In this document: piece by piece, positions 54,235 through 63,831 of the stretch | Layout: each line of letters opens with the position of its first letter | Position numbering within the stretch: position 1 is the stretch's first letter | Source: Plebeiibacterium marinum | GTDB lineage: Bacteria > Bacteroidota > Bacteroidia > Bacteroidales > Marinilabiliaceae | Reading direction: 5' to 3' | Assembly: GCF_026013615.1 (NCBI RefSeq) | Contig: NZ_JAPDPI010000003.1 | Span: forward strand, 124,001 to 188,000 | Length of the DNA: 64,000 bases | The notes under the pieces: generated by a model | Told to the model about the DNA's origin: nothing | The model's database searches: none | The model's input: the letters and a program-made list of their open reading frames with translations, nothing else | Made by a program: the position numbers and the translations under genes

Positions 54235-55398
54235 TTAGTTTTTTTGAGATAAATAGTTTAATGAATTCTTCGTAATCAAATTAATATTATTTTGATAGGC
54301 ATTCACTCCATCAGGATTAATATCTCCTTCGCTATTCTGATTAAATTCAAATCCACCAATACCTTGATAAATAGCCTTTCCACTGAAGAAATCAGTAGGT
54401 AAAAGTTCGAGTACACCAGCCATATAGTAATCTCGTATTCCACCCCAAACACCAATGTAATTAACCTTGTTGGATGTTGTAAATGCAGTATAAGCATCTT
54501 CATCAGCGTTACCATATCCATGATATTGAGCAAGGTCCACCATTACGTAATTATGGTCTTCTCTATAGCCTGCTCCTATTATTGGCACCCATTTGTAACC
54601 GTCGCCATCTGTGCTAAAGGAAATACCCTTATATATCGGATGCGCAGTCATATCATGCGCACCAATACTGGCACCAATGCTCCACACATCACTATTCTCA
54701 AAACCAAGACCATCGCCAATAACCATGTTGTAGGTATTCGTTAGTCGGCCCATTGTCCAGAAATAACCACAAGCATATCCGTTAAATAAAAGATTTCCGC
54801 CGTTTTGATAATATTCTTTCATTTTATTTAAAACAGTTGCATCATGTGCAATTGCAGGTAAATCGCGTTCTGAATCATTATACCACCAAAGAACCCTGAA
54901 ATCATTTAAATCAACCTCTCCATTCTTTATGGCATCGAAGCTGATATATTTACCATTGTCATAATTAGCAAAAAACCATTGTGCAGCAGCTTGTTGATCG
55001 TCTTCCGTTATTCCGGCAACATTAGCAGCAGTTCCAAGGAAACCAATAAAAAATTGTTCTGTAACAGAAATTGTGTATTCGCTGTAAACATCACCATTCA
55101 CGATGGTAAAATCAATCGGATTCGTAAAATCCATGCCTGAAGTGATCGCCGGAGTGATTACAGCACCTTCTGTCAGCTGGATTTCAGGACTTATATTCGA
55201 AACGTCAGTTCCATCTGGCATCGTAACCACAATTGTTTTTTTTGCTTCATCAATAACACCTTCAACTCCATTAACTGAAAATTGAGATATTGTAACATCC
55301 GTATTCAATTCAAGGTTTGAAGTATATTCTTCCTCGCAGGAATTAAATACCAGTCCTGAAAGCAAGATGAATGTTATGTAAATAAAATATTTTTTCAT
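54235..55398 (-). CDS. DUF4960-type surface fructan-binding lipoprotein
   Basis: A 387-residue lipoprotein (GLVFNSCEEEY, C21). The N-terminal domain (about 35-115) is a DUF5018-like beta-sandwich (ISQFSVNGVEGVIDEAKKTI). The C-terminal part (about 115-330) looks like the DUF4960 domain found in fructan loci (FDAIKNGEVDLNDFRVLWWY; NGGNLLFNGYACGYFWTMGR), with many exposed aromatics suited to sugar binding. It follows SusD by 30 bp, the usual place of a surface glycan-binding protein. Domain names are recalled from the family and were not searched here. Confidence 0.82.
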   Translation of the reverse strand: MKKYFIYITFILLSGLVFNSCEEEYTSNLELNTDVTISQFSVNGVEGVIDEAKKTIVVTMPDGTDVSNISPEIQLTEGAVITPAITSGMDFTNPIDFTIVNGDVYSEYTISVTEQFFIGFLGTAANVAGITEDDQQAAAQWFFANYDNGKYISFDAIKNGEVDLNDFRVLWWYNDSERDLPAIAHDATVLNKMKEYYQNGGNLLFNGYACGYFWTMGRLTNTYNMVIGDGLGFENSDVWSIGASIGAHDMTAHPIYKGISFSTDGDGYKWVPIIGAGYREDHNYVMVDLAQYHGYGNADEDAYTAFTTSNKVNYIGVWGGIRDYYMAGVLELLPTDFFSGKAIYQGIGGFEFNQNSEGDINPDGVNAYQNNINLITKNSLNYLSQKN

Positions 55399-55428
55399 TT
55401 TTATATATTTAAAAATTTCCCAATAATG

Positions 55429-57165
55429 TTACCACCCATAATTTTGCTTGTACAAACCTTTACTAAAATCAATCTGATTCTGAGGAATAGGAAAGTACTC
55501 ATGCTTCCCTGTTGTAAATCGACCATCTTTCAGGTATTCCCTTTTGGTTTGCTCTTCAACAAAATAGCTATTGATATAATTTCCAGCTATTCCCCAACGT
55601 ACCAGATCGAAGAAACGGATTCCTTCCATTGCCAATTCAAGCCTTCTTTCCCAGCGCAAAGCCTGACGGGCAAATTCCTGTGTCCAGTCACAGTTTATAC
55701 CTGATTTATATATGTCCATGTTGTAGTTTGAACTTGGATTGCCATTGTTCATTTTCAACATGGCAGTACTATTGATTGCACGTTGCCGAATCTCATTAAT
55801 AATTGGCAGCGCTTCATATTGACGCCCTAATTCAATTAGTGCCTCAGCTTTCCATAATAAAACATCGGCATAACGAATGATATCAGTATTTTTCGAGCTC
55901 GCCATAAATGGAGGGACTTTTTGAAAACAATCGCAATCCGGTGATTGATTTTCTTTTAAGGATGAAAAATGTCCATAAATTTGAGTTGCCCTGGCCCAGT
56001 CTTTCTGATAAATAAAATTCGGATCATATTTCCAAGGATGTCCAGGTATTGCAACGGTATGGTCTAAACGAACATCAAAAGAATTGTTTTGAAAATCATC
56101 CCCCTCCGAAACATCTGAATTATTAAATGTGTCAAATTCTGGCAACCCATTTACATCTGTTTTAAATGAATTTACAAGGTTCTGACTTGGAATATGAAAC
56201 CAGCAACATCCGTACTCCGGATTCATTGGATAGTTTAACATATTTCCCCAATCCAAACGTCCTTTCGGTGTACCATCATCAACCGAACGCTGAATCGCAA
56301 AAACCGACTCACTACTACCTTCATCATGACTCCAAAGAAAGTTATACCCAAAATCGGCAAATAACCCATACTGTCCTGAGCTAATAACTTCATCTACAAG
56401 AGAAACTACTTCTTCTAGTTTTGAAGTATTTATACTTGTAACAGAATTATCATCTCCTTGCTCGTAAGCCTGATATAGTTTTGTTTTTGCCAAATAAGTT
56501 TTGGCTGTATATTTATTTGGTCTTCCCTTATCACTTTGTGTTTCCGAAAGATTGTTTGCAGCAAATTCAAACTCTGTAGCAATTTTATCCCATAGCTCAC
56601 TGTCGGTGAATTGTCGGTTAGACACGTCACTATAAGCATTTCCTTCTATCGTTTCATCTATCCAAGGAATATATTTAAACATGGTTTTCAAAACGAAGTA
56701 GTAATGTGCTCTTAAAAAACGCATTTCGGCCTGGCGTTTAACCTTCTCCGCATACTCATCTACAGAAAGTTTATTAATAACTTTAAGCGCCTCGTTAGCT
56801 CTGCCAATTCCAACATAAAGTCTATACCATTTTTGATCAATAAGAGGATTATCGGCAGTGTTAAAGGCAAACAGTTCCAAAAAATTAAACTCCCAAATAT
56901 CACCGGTGCCACCACCACCTTTATAAGAATCACCACTTGTAATATCAGCGTAAGGCCACAATGAGTTAGGAGCAGTATAATGATCATTACCTAACTCGGA
57001 GTAAGCAGCAATTACCATTCCTTCTGCATTCTCTGGAGTAAGTAATTGATCTCCACTGATAATACTTTTGGGCGCCATATCAAGAAAGGAATCAGAACAG
57101 GAGAACAAAAACCCTGCTAATGCAATTGTCAATATTTTTATCGTTAATTTCTTCATGATTTTCAT
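55429..57165 (-). CDS. SusD-family fructan-binding lipoprotein
   Basis: A 578-residue lipoprotein (LAGFLFSCSDSF, C23) with the RagB/SusD plan: QAEMRFLRAHYYFVLKTMFK in the helical core, a long insert-rich middle, RYADVLLWKAEALIELGRQY, and the C-terminal RWERRLELAMEGIRFFDLVR. It is larger than the SusD at 19292, as expected for the oligosaccharide-binding branch. It starts 3 bp after the SusC stop and should cap its pore. The GH32 and DUF4960 neighbours point to levan or inulin oligosaccharides. Confidence 0.95.
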   Translation of the reverse strand: MKIMKKLTIKILTIALAGFLFSCSDSFLDMAPKSIISGDQLLTPENAEGMVIAAYSELGNDHYTAPNSLWPYADITSGDSYKGGGGTGDIWEFNFLELFAFNTADNPLIDQKWYRLYVGIGRANEALKVINKLSVDEYAEKVKRQAEMRFLRAHYYFVLKTMFKYIPWIDETIEGNAYSDVSNRQFTDSELWDKIATEFEFAANNLSETQSDKGRPNKYTAKTYLAKTKLYQAYEQGDDNSVTSINTSKLEEVVSLVDEVISSGQYGLFADFGYNFLWSHDEGSSESVFAIQRSVDDGTPKGRLDWGNMLNYPMNPEYGCCWFHIPSQNLVNSFKTDVNGLPEFDTFNNSDVSEGDDFQNNSFDVRLDHTVAIPGHPWKYDPNFIYQKDWARATQIYGHFSSLKENQSPDCDCFQKVPPFMASSKNTDIIRYADVLLWKAEALIELGRQYEALPIINEIRQRAINSTAMLKMNNGNPSSNYNMDIYKSGINCDWTQEFARQALRWERRLELAMEGIRFFDLVRWGIAGNYINSYFVEEQTKREYLKDGRFTTGKHEYFPIPQNQIDFSKGLYKQNYGW

Positions 57166-57168
57166 TTT

Positions 57169-60100
57169 CTAAAAGTTTAAATTAACTCCGATTGTATAAC
57201 TAGCTGGAATCGGATATGCAAATCCAGGAGATTCAGGGTCAACACCTGTAAATTTATCCTTCCCTTTATTATCTTTGATTGTAAAAAGATTCTGCCCTTG
57301 AAGGTAGATTCTGGCAGAAGTTAGTCCAATTTTCTGAGCCAACTGTTCTGGAATAGTATATCCAACTTGGAGGTTTCTTAATTTCAGATACGATCCGTTT
57401 TCAATAAAATATGTCGAAGTGCGATTCTCATTATTAGTATCTGTTAAAGTTAGCATTGGAATAGTAGAACCAGAATTTGTAGGCGACCAGGCATCCAAAG
57501 TTCTGCTCCCAAAGTTGGTTCCTTGCCATATTGAAGTAAAGTCGGTAAGATGTTTATATTCATTATATACATCTGCCCCATAAATACCTTGAAAAAATAA
57601 ATTTAAATCGAAATTTTTATAGGAAAAACTAGCATTAAAACCATATTCAAATTCAGGCGTTGGGTCTCCAATCCAAGTTCGATCAAGTGCATCAACAACA
57701 CCATCAGGCTGGTTAACCCAATTTCCATCGGCATCTAATCCTCCAATATCTTTATATCGTATTCTTCCAATTCCTTTTCCTGTTTGTTCAGCATGGTTAT
57801 TTACCTCTTCTTGATTCTGGAAAAGACCATCAGCTATATATCCAAAGTGAACTACATCTGAATGACCGAGTACCGTTTTACCTGTTGCAGGATCTCCTGG
57901 ATAACCTGTTAATACTTCATCTGGCAAAAAGGTAACCTCTCTTTTGTAAGACGAAATATTTGCCGAAAGATCCATCTTAATACCATTTGAGAATGCTTTA
58001 TTATAACCTATCACAAATTCCCATCCCTTATTTTCAAGCGTTGCTCCATTTTGCCACTGATTTCCACCTTCTCCTTTTACAGCTAAATAAGGTGGTTCAA
58101 TTAAAATATCATTTGTTTCCTTAAAGAAGTAATCCATACTTCCATAAAGTGCTTGATTAAAAAATCCAAAGTCAATTCCAAAATTCGTTTGATTTGCTTC
58201 TTCCCACTTTAGCATAGGGTTTCCTTCGCGTATTTTTCTAAATCCTGAAGGTAAAGTACCGGTATCTGATCCAGTAATATCGTATGCCGTTCCAGAATCA
58301 AAATCCCAAGTTGGATCAATGCCATAATCTGTTCGATAAATAGAATAAATAGCTTCATTACTGATTTCCTGATTTCCTGTGATTCCCCATCCAGCCCTTA
58401 ACTTTAGATTAGATATTGCATCAAAGTTATCCTTAATAAAACTTTCTTCGCTCATTCTCCATCCCACAGAGAAAGCAGGAAAAACTCCGTACAAATTATC
58501 TTTACCAAAACGTGAAGATCCATCACGACGTACAGTACCGGAGAACAAATATTTTGAATCAAAAACGTAGTTAATCTTTGCGAAATAAGAAAACAGGGAA
58601 TTTCCTGCGCCACCACCACCATTCAGAATTTTTTCTGTTCCAGCATCAAGGAACATATAATCAGCATCCTCAATAATATAACCTTCTCTACTACCATAAA
58701 ACGATTCATACTCCGCTTTAACAGCCTCAGTACCAGCAACAATATCTGCAACATGCTTACCAAATTCAAATTTATAATTTAGCGTATTTGTCCAAGTGTA
58801 TGACAAATTGTGCATTTGAGAAGTTGCTACTCTGTTAATATCACTGATTAGAAAACCTGACATATAACTATAATCCATTTTTCGGTAATAATTTTCAGTA
58901 TAATCAATACCGTAATTTGTTCTGAAATGTAGATCCTTGATAATTTCTAAATCCGCAAAAATATTTCCAAAAACTCTTGCTGTTTTTGAATGATTTTGTT
59001 TATTCTGTTCTATCAAACGAACAGGATTATGACGGTCTGTCATACCAGGCGCTGGTCCTCCCCAACCACCATCAACCGAATAAACTGGCACAACAGGTTG
59101 TTGCACTAAGGCAAGATACATTACATCATCAACCGGAATATCAACATTATCGACACGAGAAATAGTGAAATTTTCTCCAACTTTCAGTTTCCCATCAAAG
59201 AAATTATAATCTGTGTTTATTCTCGCAGTTATTTTGTTTGAGTTGGTTTCTTTAATTATACCGTTATGATCATAATAATTCAAGGATATCAACGAATTTC
59301 CTTTCTTATTTCCATTGGAAATAGTTAAATTATACGATTGGATCAATGAATTCTGTGAAACTTCATCATACCATTTTGTATCAGCCGGGCGCATGGTACG
59401 TGCCGGATCAATATACTCAGGTAGTAAAATTCTATCAAGCACAGCATTATCACCATCCGTGTGCCAGTCGTATTTATAAATACTCGATGTTGGTGTCAGA
59501 CCGTCGTTAATAGATGCCTGCCAATTTACAAGTCCTCGTTCGTATGTATTTAAAACATCAAGTTTTGTGCTGAACTTTTGAACTGTTGCATATGTATTAA
59601 ACTCAATTTTAAGTTGTCCTTCTTTACCTTTCTTAGTAGTAATTAGAATTACTCCGTTACTTGCCCTGGAACCATAGATACTTGCAGCTGATGCATCTTT
59701 CAAAACCTGCATTGTTTCAATATCATTTGGATTTAGCTGTTCTATACCTCCAGTAGTAGGCATTCCATCAATTACATAAAGAGGATCATTGCTTCCTCCT
59801 CCCATTGTACTACCCCCTCTAATTCGAACAGTAGCATACGCTCCTGGGTTACCATCAGTTGTTACTGTGACTCCTGCCACACGTCCTTGAAGAGCTTTTA
59901 CTGCATTTCCTGTTGGAGTTTCTTTTACCGCTCCCATATCGACAACACCAACAGCCCCAGTTAAATCTGCTTTTTTCTGTGACTGATAACCTGTTACAAC
60001 AATAACATCTAAATTTGTCAGTTGATCAACCATAGTAATAGAAAGGTCGTTAACAGGAGATGTTACATTATAGGTAACAGATTCCATTCCTATAAAAGAA

Positions 60101-60345
60101 AGAGTTAATGTTGACCCAGTAGGAGCTTTTATACTAAAAAGACCATTGACATCACTAATAGTTCCTGTATTTGTTCCTTCAATAACCACTGAAACCCCTG
60201 GGAGAGGATTTCCCGTTTGATCCATTATTGTACCTGATATGCTTACATCTTCCTTAACTTGTGCAGTTATTGGAATAAAAGAAAGCATAAATAAAGACAG
60301 AATTATATTCCTGAGAATTCTGCTTTCAAAACTGTTTTTCTTCAT
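57169..60345 (-). CDS. SusC-family TonB-dependent fructan transporter
   Basis: The ATG at 60345 gives 1058 residues with a standard signal peptide (ILRNIILSLFMLSFIPITAQ). Earlier starts (ATG 60393, TTG 60414) would add a charged leader. Domains: carboxypeptidase-like (about 35-115, GTIMDQTGNPLPGVSVVIEG), plug (about 125-235, with DASAASIYGSRASNGVILIT) and a barrel ending in phenylalanine (TIGVNLNF). Unlike the SusC at 20720 it has no STN domain, so control runs through the hybrid sensors rather than a sigma/anti-sigma pair. It imports fructan oligosaccharides with the SusD encoded 3 bp downstream. Confidence 0.95.
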   Translation of the reverse strand: MKKNSFESRILRNIILSLFMLSFIPITAQVKEDVSISGTIMDQTGNPLPGVSVVIEGTNTGTISDVNGLFSIKAPTGSTLTLSFIGMESVTYNVTSPVNDLSITMVDQLTNLDVIVVTGYQSQKKADLTGAVGVVDMGAVKETPTGNAVKALQGRVAGVTVTTDGNPGAYATVRIRGGSTMGGGSNDPLYVIDGMPTTGGIEQLNPNDIETMQVLKDASAASIYGSRASNGVILITTKKGKEGQLKIEFNTYATVQKFSTKLDVLNTYERGLVNWQASINDGLTPTSSIYKYDWHTDGDNAVLDRILLPEYIDPARTMRPADTKWYDEVSQNSLIQSYNLTISNGNKKGNSLISLNYYDHNGIIKETNSNKITARINTDYNFFDGKLKVGENFTISRVDNVDIPVDDVMYLALVQQPVVPVYSVDGGWGGPAPGMTDRHNPVRLIEQNKQNHSKTARVFGNIFADLEIIKDLHFRTNYGIDYTENYYRKMDYSYMSGFLISDINRVATSQMHNLSYTWTNTLNYKFEFGKHVADIVAGTEAVKAEYESFYGSREGYIIEDADYMFLDAGTEKILNGGGGAGNSLFSYFAKINYVFDSKYLFSGTVRRDGSSRFGKDNLYGVFPAFSVGWRMSEESFIKDNFDAISNLKLRAGWGITGNQEISNEAIYSIYRTDYGIDPTWDFDSGTAYDITGSDTGTLPSGFRKIREGNPMLKWEEANQTNFGIDFGFFNQALYGSMDYFFKETNDILIEPPYLAVKGEGGNQWQNGATLENKGWEFVIGYNKAFSNGIKMDLSANISSYKREVTFLPDEVLTGYPGDPATGKTVLGHSDVVHFGYIADGLFQNQEEVNNHAEQTGKGIGRIRYKDIGGLDADGNWVNQPDGVVDALDRTWIGDPTPEFEYGFNASFSYKNFDLNLFFQGIYGADVYNEYKHLTDFTSIWQGTNFGSRTLDAWSPTNSGSTIPMLTLTDTNNENRTSTYFIENGSYLKLRNLQVGYTIPEQLAQKIGLTSARIYLQGQNLFTIKDNKGKDKFTGVDPESPGFAYPIPASYTIGVNLNF

Positions 60346-60423
60346 AACACTTCGATTTAGAATACTTAAATTAGTTTCATCATTAAATTTCATGTAACGA
60401 TTTCTTTTTAACAATCGTTAATA

Positions 60424-60431
60424 CAAATTTA
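60424..60431 (-). promoter_or_regulatory. possible -7 box of the fructan operon
   Basis: On the minus strand these bases read TAAATTTG, an exact match to TAnnTTTG. No clear -33 TTTG is present, as expected for an activator-dependent promoter. An inverted repeat (TAACGATT with AAATCGTTA, about 60397-60420) follows in the leader. Confidence 0.45.
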
Positions 60432-60521
60432 TGGTCGGAAACAGTCCTGCACTAGTAAGAAGGTTACAGGTTATATTAATTTAGTTACCTCATATAACGC
60501 GTTTTGTGTTAACTATGACAT

Positions 60522-60541
60522 ATGTTACATGCAGGTAACAT
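60522..60541. promoter_or_regulatory. palindromic operator candidate upstream of fructan susC
   Basis: ATGTTAC (60522-60528), spacer ATGCAG, GTAACAT (60535-60541): a perfect inverted repeat with the same arms and spacer length as 42777-42796. It lies about 90 bp upstream of the -7 box. A degenerate relative (AGTTAC, CTCATA, TAACG) lies at about 60483-60499. Likely bound by a regulator shared with hybrid sensor 1; the hybrid sensors' AraC domains are candidates. Confidence 0.6.
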
Positions 60542-60843
60542 TTTAAGTTAGTGATTATTTACTTTTCTTTAAATATTTTTAAATCTATATTTACATATAT
60601 GACATTCTGAATTCAAACTATTAAACAATATAATTATCATCCTTTCCATAAGTTTTCGCCCTGCTACATATAAAACAGAACAAATACAAAAACTTGCTAT
60701 TCCCCAATATTTAGGGTGCTTACTTTTGAAAAGTATTGATGCTAAAATTGAATATCAGCATATTAACTGTGAAAGATTAATAATTTTCCGGTTTATCGGA
60801 CTACAATGAAGAAACCCAATTTTCTAAACTAATAAAATTTATC

Positions 60844-60889
60844 GTACATTTATTTTATCGCAATGTACATTACAGCAATTTAACGTACA
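60844..60889. repeat. three phased GTACA direct repeats
   Basis: GTACA at 60844-60848, 60865-60869 and 60885-60889 recur every 20-21 bp, two helical turns. Stretches like TTTTATCGCAAT and TTTTATTGCTAT lie between and after. They sit in the 60415-61068 gap between the hybrid sensor stop and susC, where no gene is seen. They could be AraC-type binding half-sites. Confidence 0.45.
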
Positions 60890-61068
60890 GTAATTTTATT
60901 GCTATATGCCTCAATATACTAAAAGGGTAAATATCGCACATTATATAATTATTTAGGCGTAGTAAAACACTCAAATCAGGAAGGGAGTTGTAATTCTTTC
61001 AAACATTCTATTTAACGTTATCATATCTTTATGGTACTTTAGGTAAAACGTTTTAATAAAAAACCATC

Positions 61069-63831
61069 CTAAATCGATTCCCTGTAGTCACTTGGTGATA
61101 TTTCAAAATGATCTTTAAAACACTTGGTAAAATATGAAGGTGTTGAAAATCCAACTTTATAAGCAATCTCAGCAATAGTGCTATCTGTATTTTTAAGCAA
61201 TGTAAGTGATTGTTTCAATTTAGTTTGAGTAACAAATTCGCTTACAGATAAGCCTGTTATTTTTTTTATCTTTCTGTATAAATGAACCCTTGACAGACCA
61301 ACAAGATTACTTAATTCTTCAACATTAACTTTAGAATCAAATTTATTGTCGATAATGATATTGCTTATTCTTGAAAGGAAATTTTTATCCATTCTACTCA
61401 TTCCTTTCTCCTCTTTGGCTATTTTTATAGGATCCTGATATTTTTCCCTCATTTTAGCCTGAGCCTCTAACAGTTTTTTTACTCTTAACTGCAGATGCTC
61501 TTTATTAAAAGGTTTAGCAATATAACTATCTGCTCCTTCTTCCAAACCTTCCAATAAATGCTCCAATGAAGATTTTGCTGTTAACAGAATCATTGGTATA
61601 TGACAATATCTGAGGTCGCTCTTAACCTTTCTGGTAAGTTCTAACCCATCCATTACAGGCATCATAACATCAGAAATGATTATATCAGGACCTTCTGTTT
61701 CCACTAATTTCAATCCTTCACTTCCATTTTTGGCCTCCAAAATGGAATATAATGATGGCGAAAAACATGATCTGATATATTTTCTGATATCAGGTTCATC
61801 TTCCACAATAAGTAGTAAGGGTTTGTCACTCTCCGAAATACCTGTTTCTAATTCTATTGATATATCTTCCCAGGGCTCATCTATTTTCTCAAACTCAGCA
61901 GAATCAAGCATTACAGGATGCTCTGTCATTTTACCATCCGGCAGTATATCATCTTGAGTAAAATGATTTTTACCTAACGGTAATAATATCTTAAAGCAGG
62001 TTCCTTCTCCTAGTTTACTTTCAACTGTAATTTTTCCCTTATGCAATAAAACAAGCTCTTTTGTTAAGGACAAACCAATTCCTGTTCCTTTATAAGAAAC
62101 AGTGGAATCTGCCTGATAAAAACGATCAAATACTTTTTCTACTTCATGCTGAGGTATTCCTTCGCCATTATCTTTCACCTCAATTTTTGCATACTCCTCA
62201 TTTTCATCTTTACACAGGCAGTCTAAAACAATTTCAATCCTGCCTCCTTTTGCTGTATACTTAAAAGCATTTGACATTAAATTAAACATCACTTTATCCA
62301 TTTTATCCCAATCAAACCAAAGCGATAGTTTTGCATTTTTATTGACAACCTCTACATCAATTTGTTTTTCTGTAGATAAATTGAGAAATGCTTCTTTTAT
62401 ACTATGCATAAACTCATCCAAATTATAATGGCCAACCTTTAATTTCATTTTGGCTGTTTCAATTTTTCTAAAATCCATTATTTGGTCTACTAATCGTAAT
62501 AAGCGCAAAGAGTTGCTATAGATAGTACTTAATTCTTTTTTTAAAACTTTATCTGTGTTATTTGTCTTGATTATATTTTCGAGAGGACCAACAATTAAGG
62601 TTAACGGAGTTCTGAATTCATGTGAAATATTCGTATAGAACTGCATTCTGGCCTGAGTAGCTTCCTGAAGTTGCTCAGACATTCGTTTGAGTTCGTTATT
62701 TTGAATGGATATGGCTTCCTTTTGGTCTTCAAGACTTTTATTTGCAATTTTTTTATTCTTGAAGGCTATAAAAAGTAGAAATATCAGAATAACGACTAAT
62801 GCTAAAGAAAATAAGGTAATAAATAGTAATATCTGCTGCTTTTTAAATCTTCCTCCAAGCAGATCCAGCATCCCTTTAGATCGGGCAATATCATTCTGCA
62901 GGTTTTCAATGTTATTGTATTGCAACCGGGTTATCTTAACATTCAGATCGTTGATTAGGGTTGTGGGCAACAAATTTATTTTCTTAAACGGACTATCTGA
63001 CAATATTTTAGATGCGATGACTATGGCCTCCTTTCCTCCCGTAGGGTAAATTAATGTAGCATCAATAATACTGTTTTCAACCAATTCAACACCTCCGCCT
63101 GCACTAGGAGAACCATCCACACCAATAATTTTAATCTTCCGATCAGAAAAGTCTTTGCTAATAACTTCACTTGCTGCAGCAGCTAAAAAATCAGCATGTG
63201 CAAAAATCGCATCTACATCAGGATTTGAATGTAAAAAATAAGATAAACTATCCAGTACTGTTTGATTATTCCAATTTGAATGGATTCTATCAACAATAGA
63301 TATTCCTGAATGCTGAGATAAGGCATCTTCAAAACCATTCATTCTTTCCTTTGCCGGAGAAGAACTTAATGCACCTAATATCTCTATGACATCACCATGT
63401 TTATTCAAAATATCGGCAATATACATTCCTGCGGTATATCCTATCAGAAAGTTATCACCTCCAACATACGCAGTATATTGATCCGACTCAATCTTTCTAT
63501 CAATTAGAACAACAGGTATTCCTTTTTTATATAAATCTTCTACAACGGGTTGAACTGCTGCAATTTCTATGGGTGCAATAATTAATAAATCAATCCCTTC
63601 ATTTAGCAACTCCTTAATTTGCTTAATTTGGAGCGAAGTATTATCTCCTGCATACTTGATTGTCAAGGCTAAATCAGGATGAAACATCAACTCCTGATAC
63701 ATCTCCTTCTCCATTTGTTGTCGCCAGTCACCACCCGAACATTGAGAAAAACCAATTCTATGTGGTTTTTGAGCAAATGACGTTAATGAAATTAATATCA
63801 CCACTAAAACTAGGATAGACTTTTTCCACAT
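61069..63831 (-). CDS. hybrid two-component sensor-regulator with periplasmic sugar-binding domain
   Basis: A 920-residue paralogue of the protein at 42935. A signal or anchor (SILVLVVILISLTSFAQ) is followed by a type-1 sugar-binding domain (about 24-300, RIGFSQCSGGDWRQQ; VVLIDRKIESDQYTAYVGGD). The membrane helix is about 333-357. The kinase has H404 in FYTNISHEFRTPL and ATPase motifs NLMSNAFKYTA, DNGEGIP and GTGIGLSLT. The receiver has D721 in IIISDVMMPVMDG, and the AraC domain ends the protein (about 815-918). It is upstream of and codirectional with the fructan operon, so it is the likely main activator. BT1754 of B. thetaiotaomicron, which binds fructose, has this plan. Confidence 0.94.
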   Translation of the reverse strand: MWKKSILVLVVILISLTSFAQKPHRIGFSQCSGGDWRQQMEKEMYQELMFHPDLALTIKYAGDNTSLQIKQIKELLNEGIDLLIIAPIEIAAVQPVVEDLYKKGIPVVLIDRKIESDQYTAYVGGDNFLIGYTAGMYIADILNKHGDVIEILGALSSSPAKERMNGFEDALSQHSGISIVDRIHSNWNNQTVLDSLSYFLHSNPDVDAIFAHADFLAAAASEVISKDFSDRKIKIIGVDGSPSAGGGVELVENSIIDATLIYPTGGKEAIVIASKILSDSPFKKINLLPTTLINDLNVKITRLQYNNIENLQNDIARSKGMLDLLGGRFKKQQILLFITLFSLALVVILIFLLFIAFKNKKIANKSLEDQKEAISIQNNELKRMSEQLQEATQARMQFYTNISHEFRTPLTLIVGPLENIIKTNNTDKVLKKELSTIYSNSLRLLRLVDQIMDFRKIETAKMKLKVGHYNLDEFMHSIKEAFLNLSTEKQIDVEVVNKNAKLSLWFDWDKMDKVMFNLMSNAFKYTAKGGRIEIVLDCLCKDENEEYAKIEVKDNGEGIPQHEVEKVFDRFYQADSTVSYKGTGIGLSLTKELVLLHKGKITVESKLGEGTCFKILLPLGKNHFTQDDILPDGKMTEHPVMLDSAEFEKIDEPWEDISIELETGISESDKPLLLIVEDEPDIRKYIRSCFSPSLYSILEAKNGSEGLKLVETEGPDIIISDVMMPVMDGLELTRKVKSDLRYCHIPMILLTAKSSLEHLLEGLEEGADSYIAKPFNKEHLQLRVKKLLEAQAKMREKYQDPIKIAKEEKGMSRMDKNFLSRISNIIIDNKFDSKVNVEELSNLVGLSRVHLYRKIKKITGLSVSEFVTQTKLKQSLTLLKNTDSTIAEIAYKVGFSTPSYFTKCFKDHFEISPSDYRESI

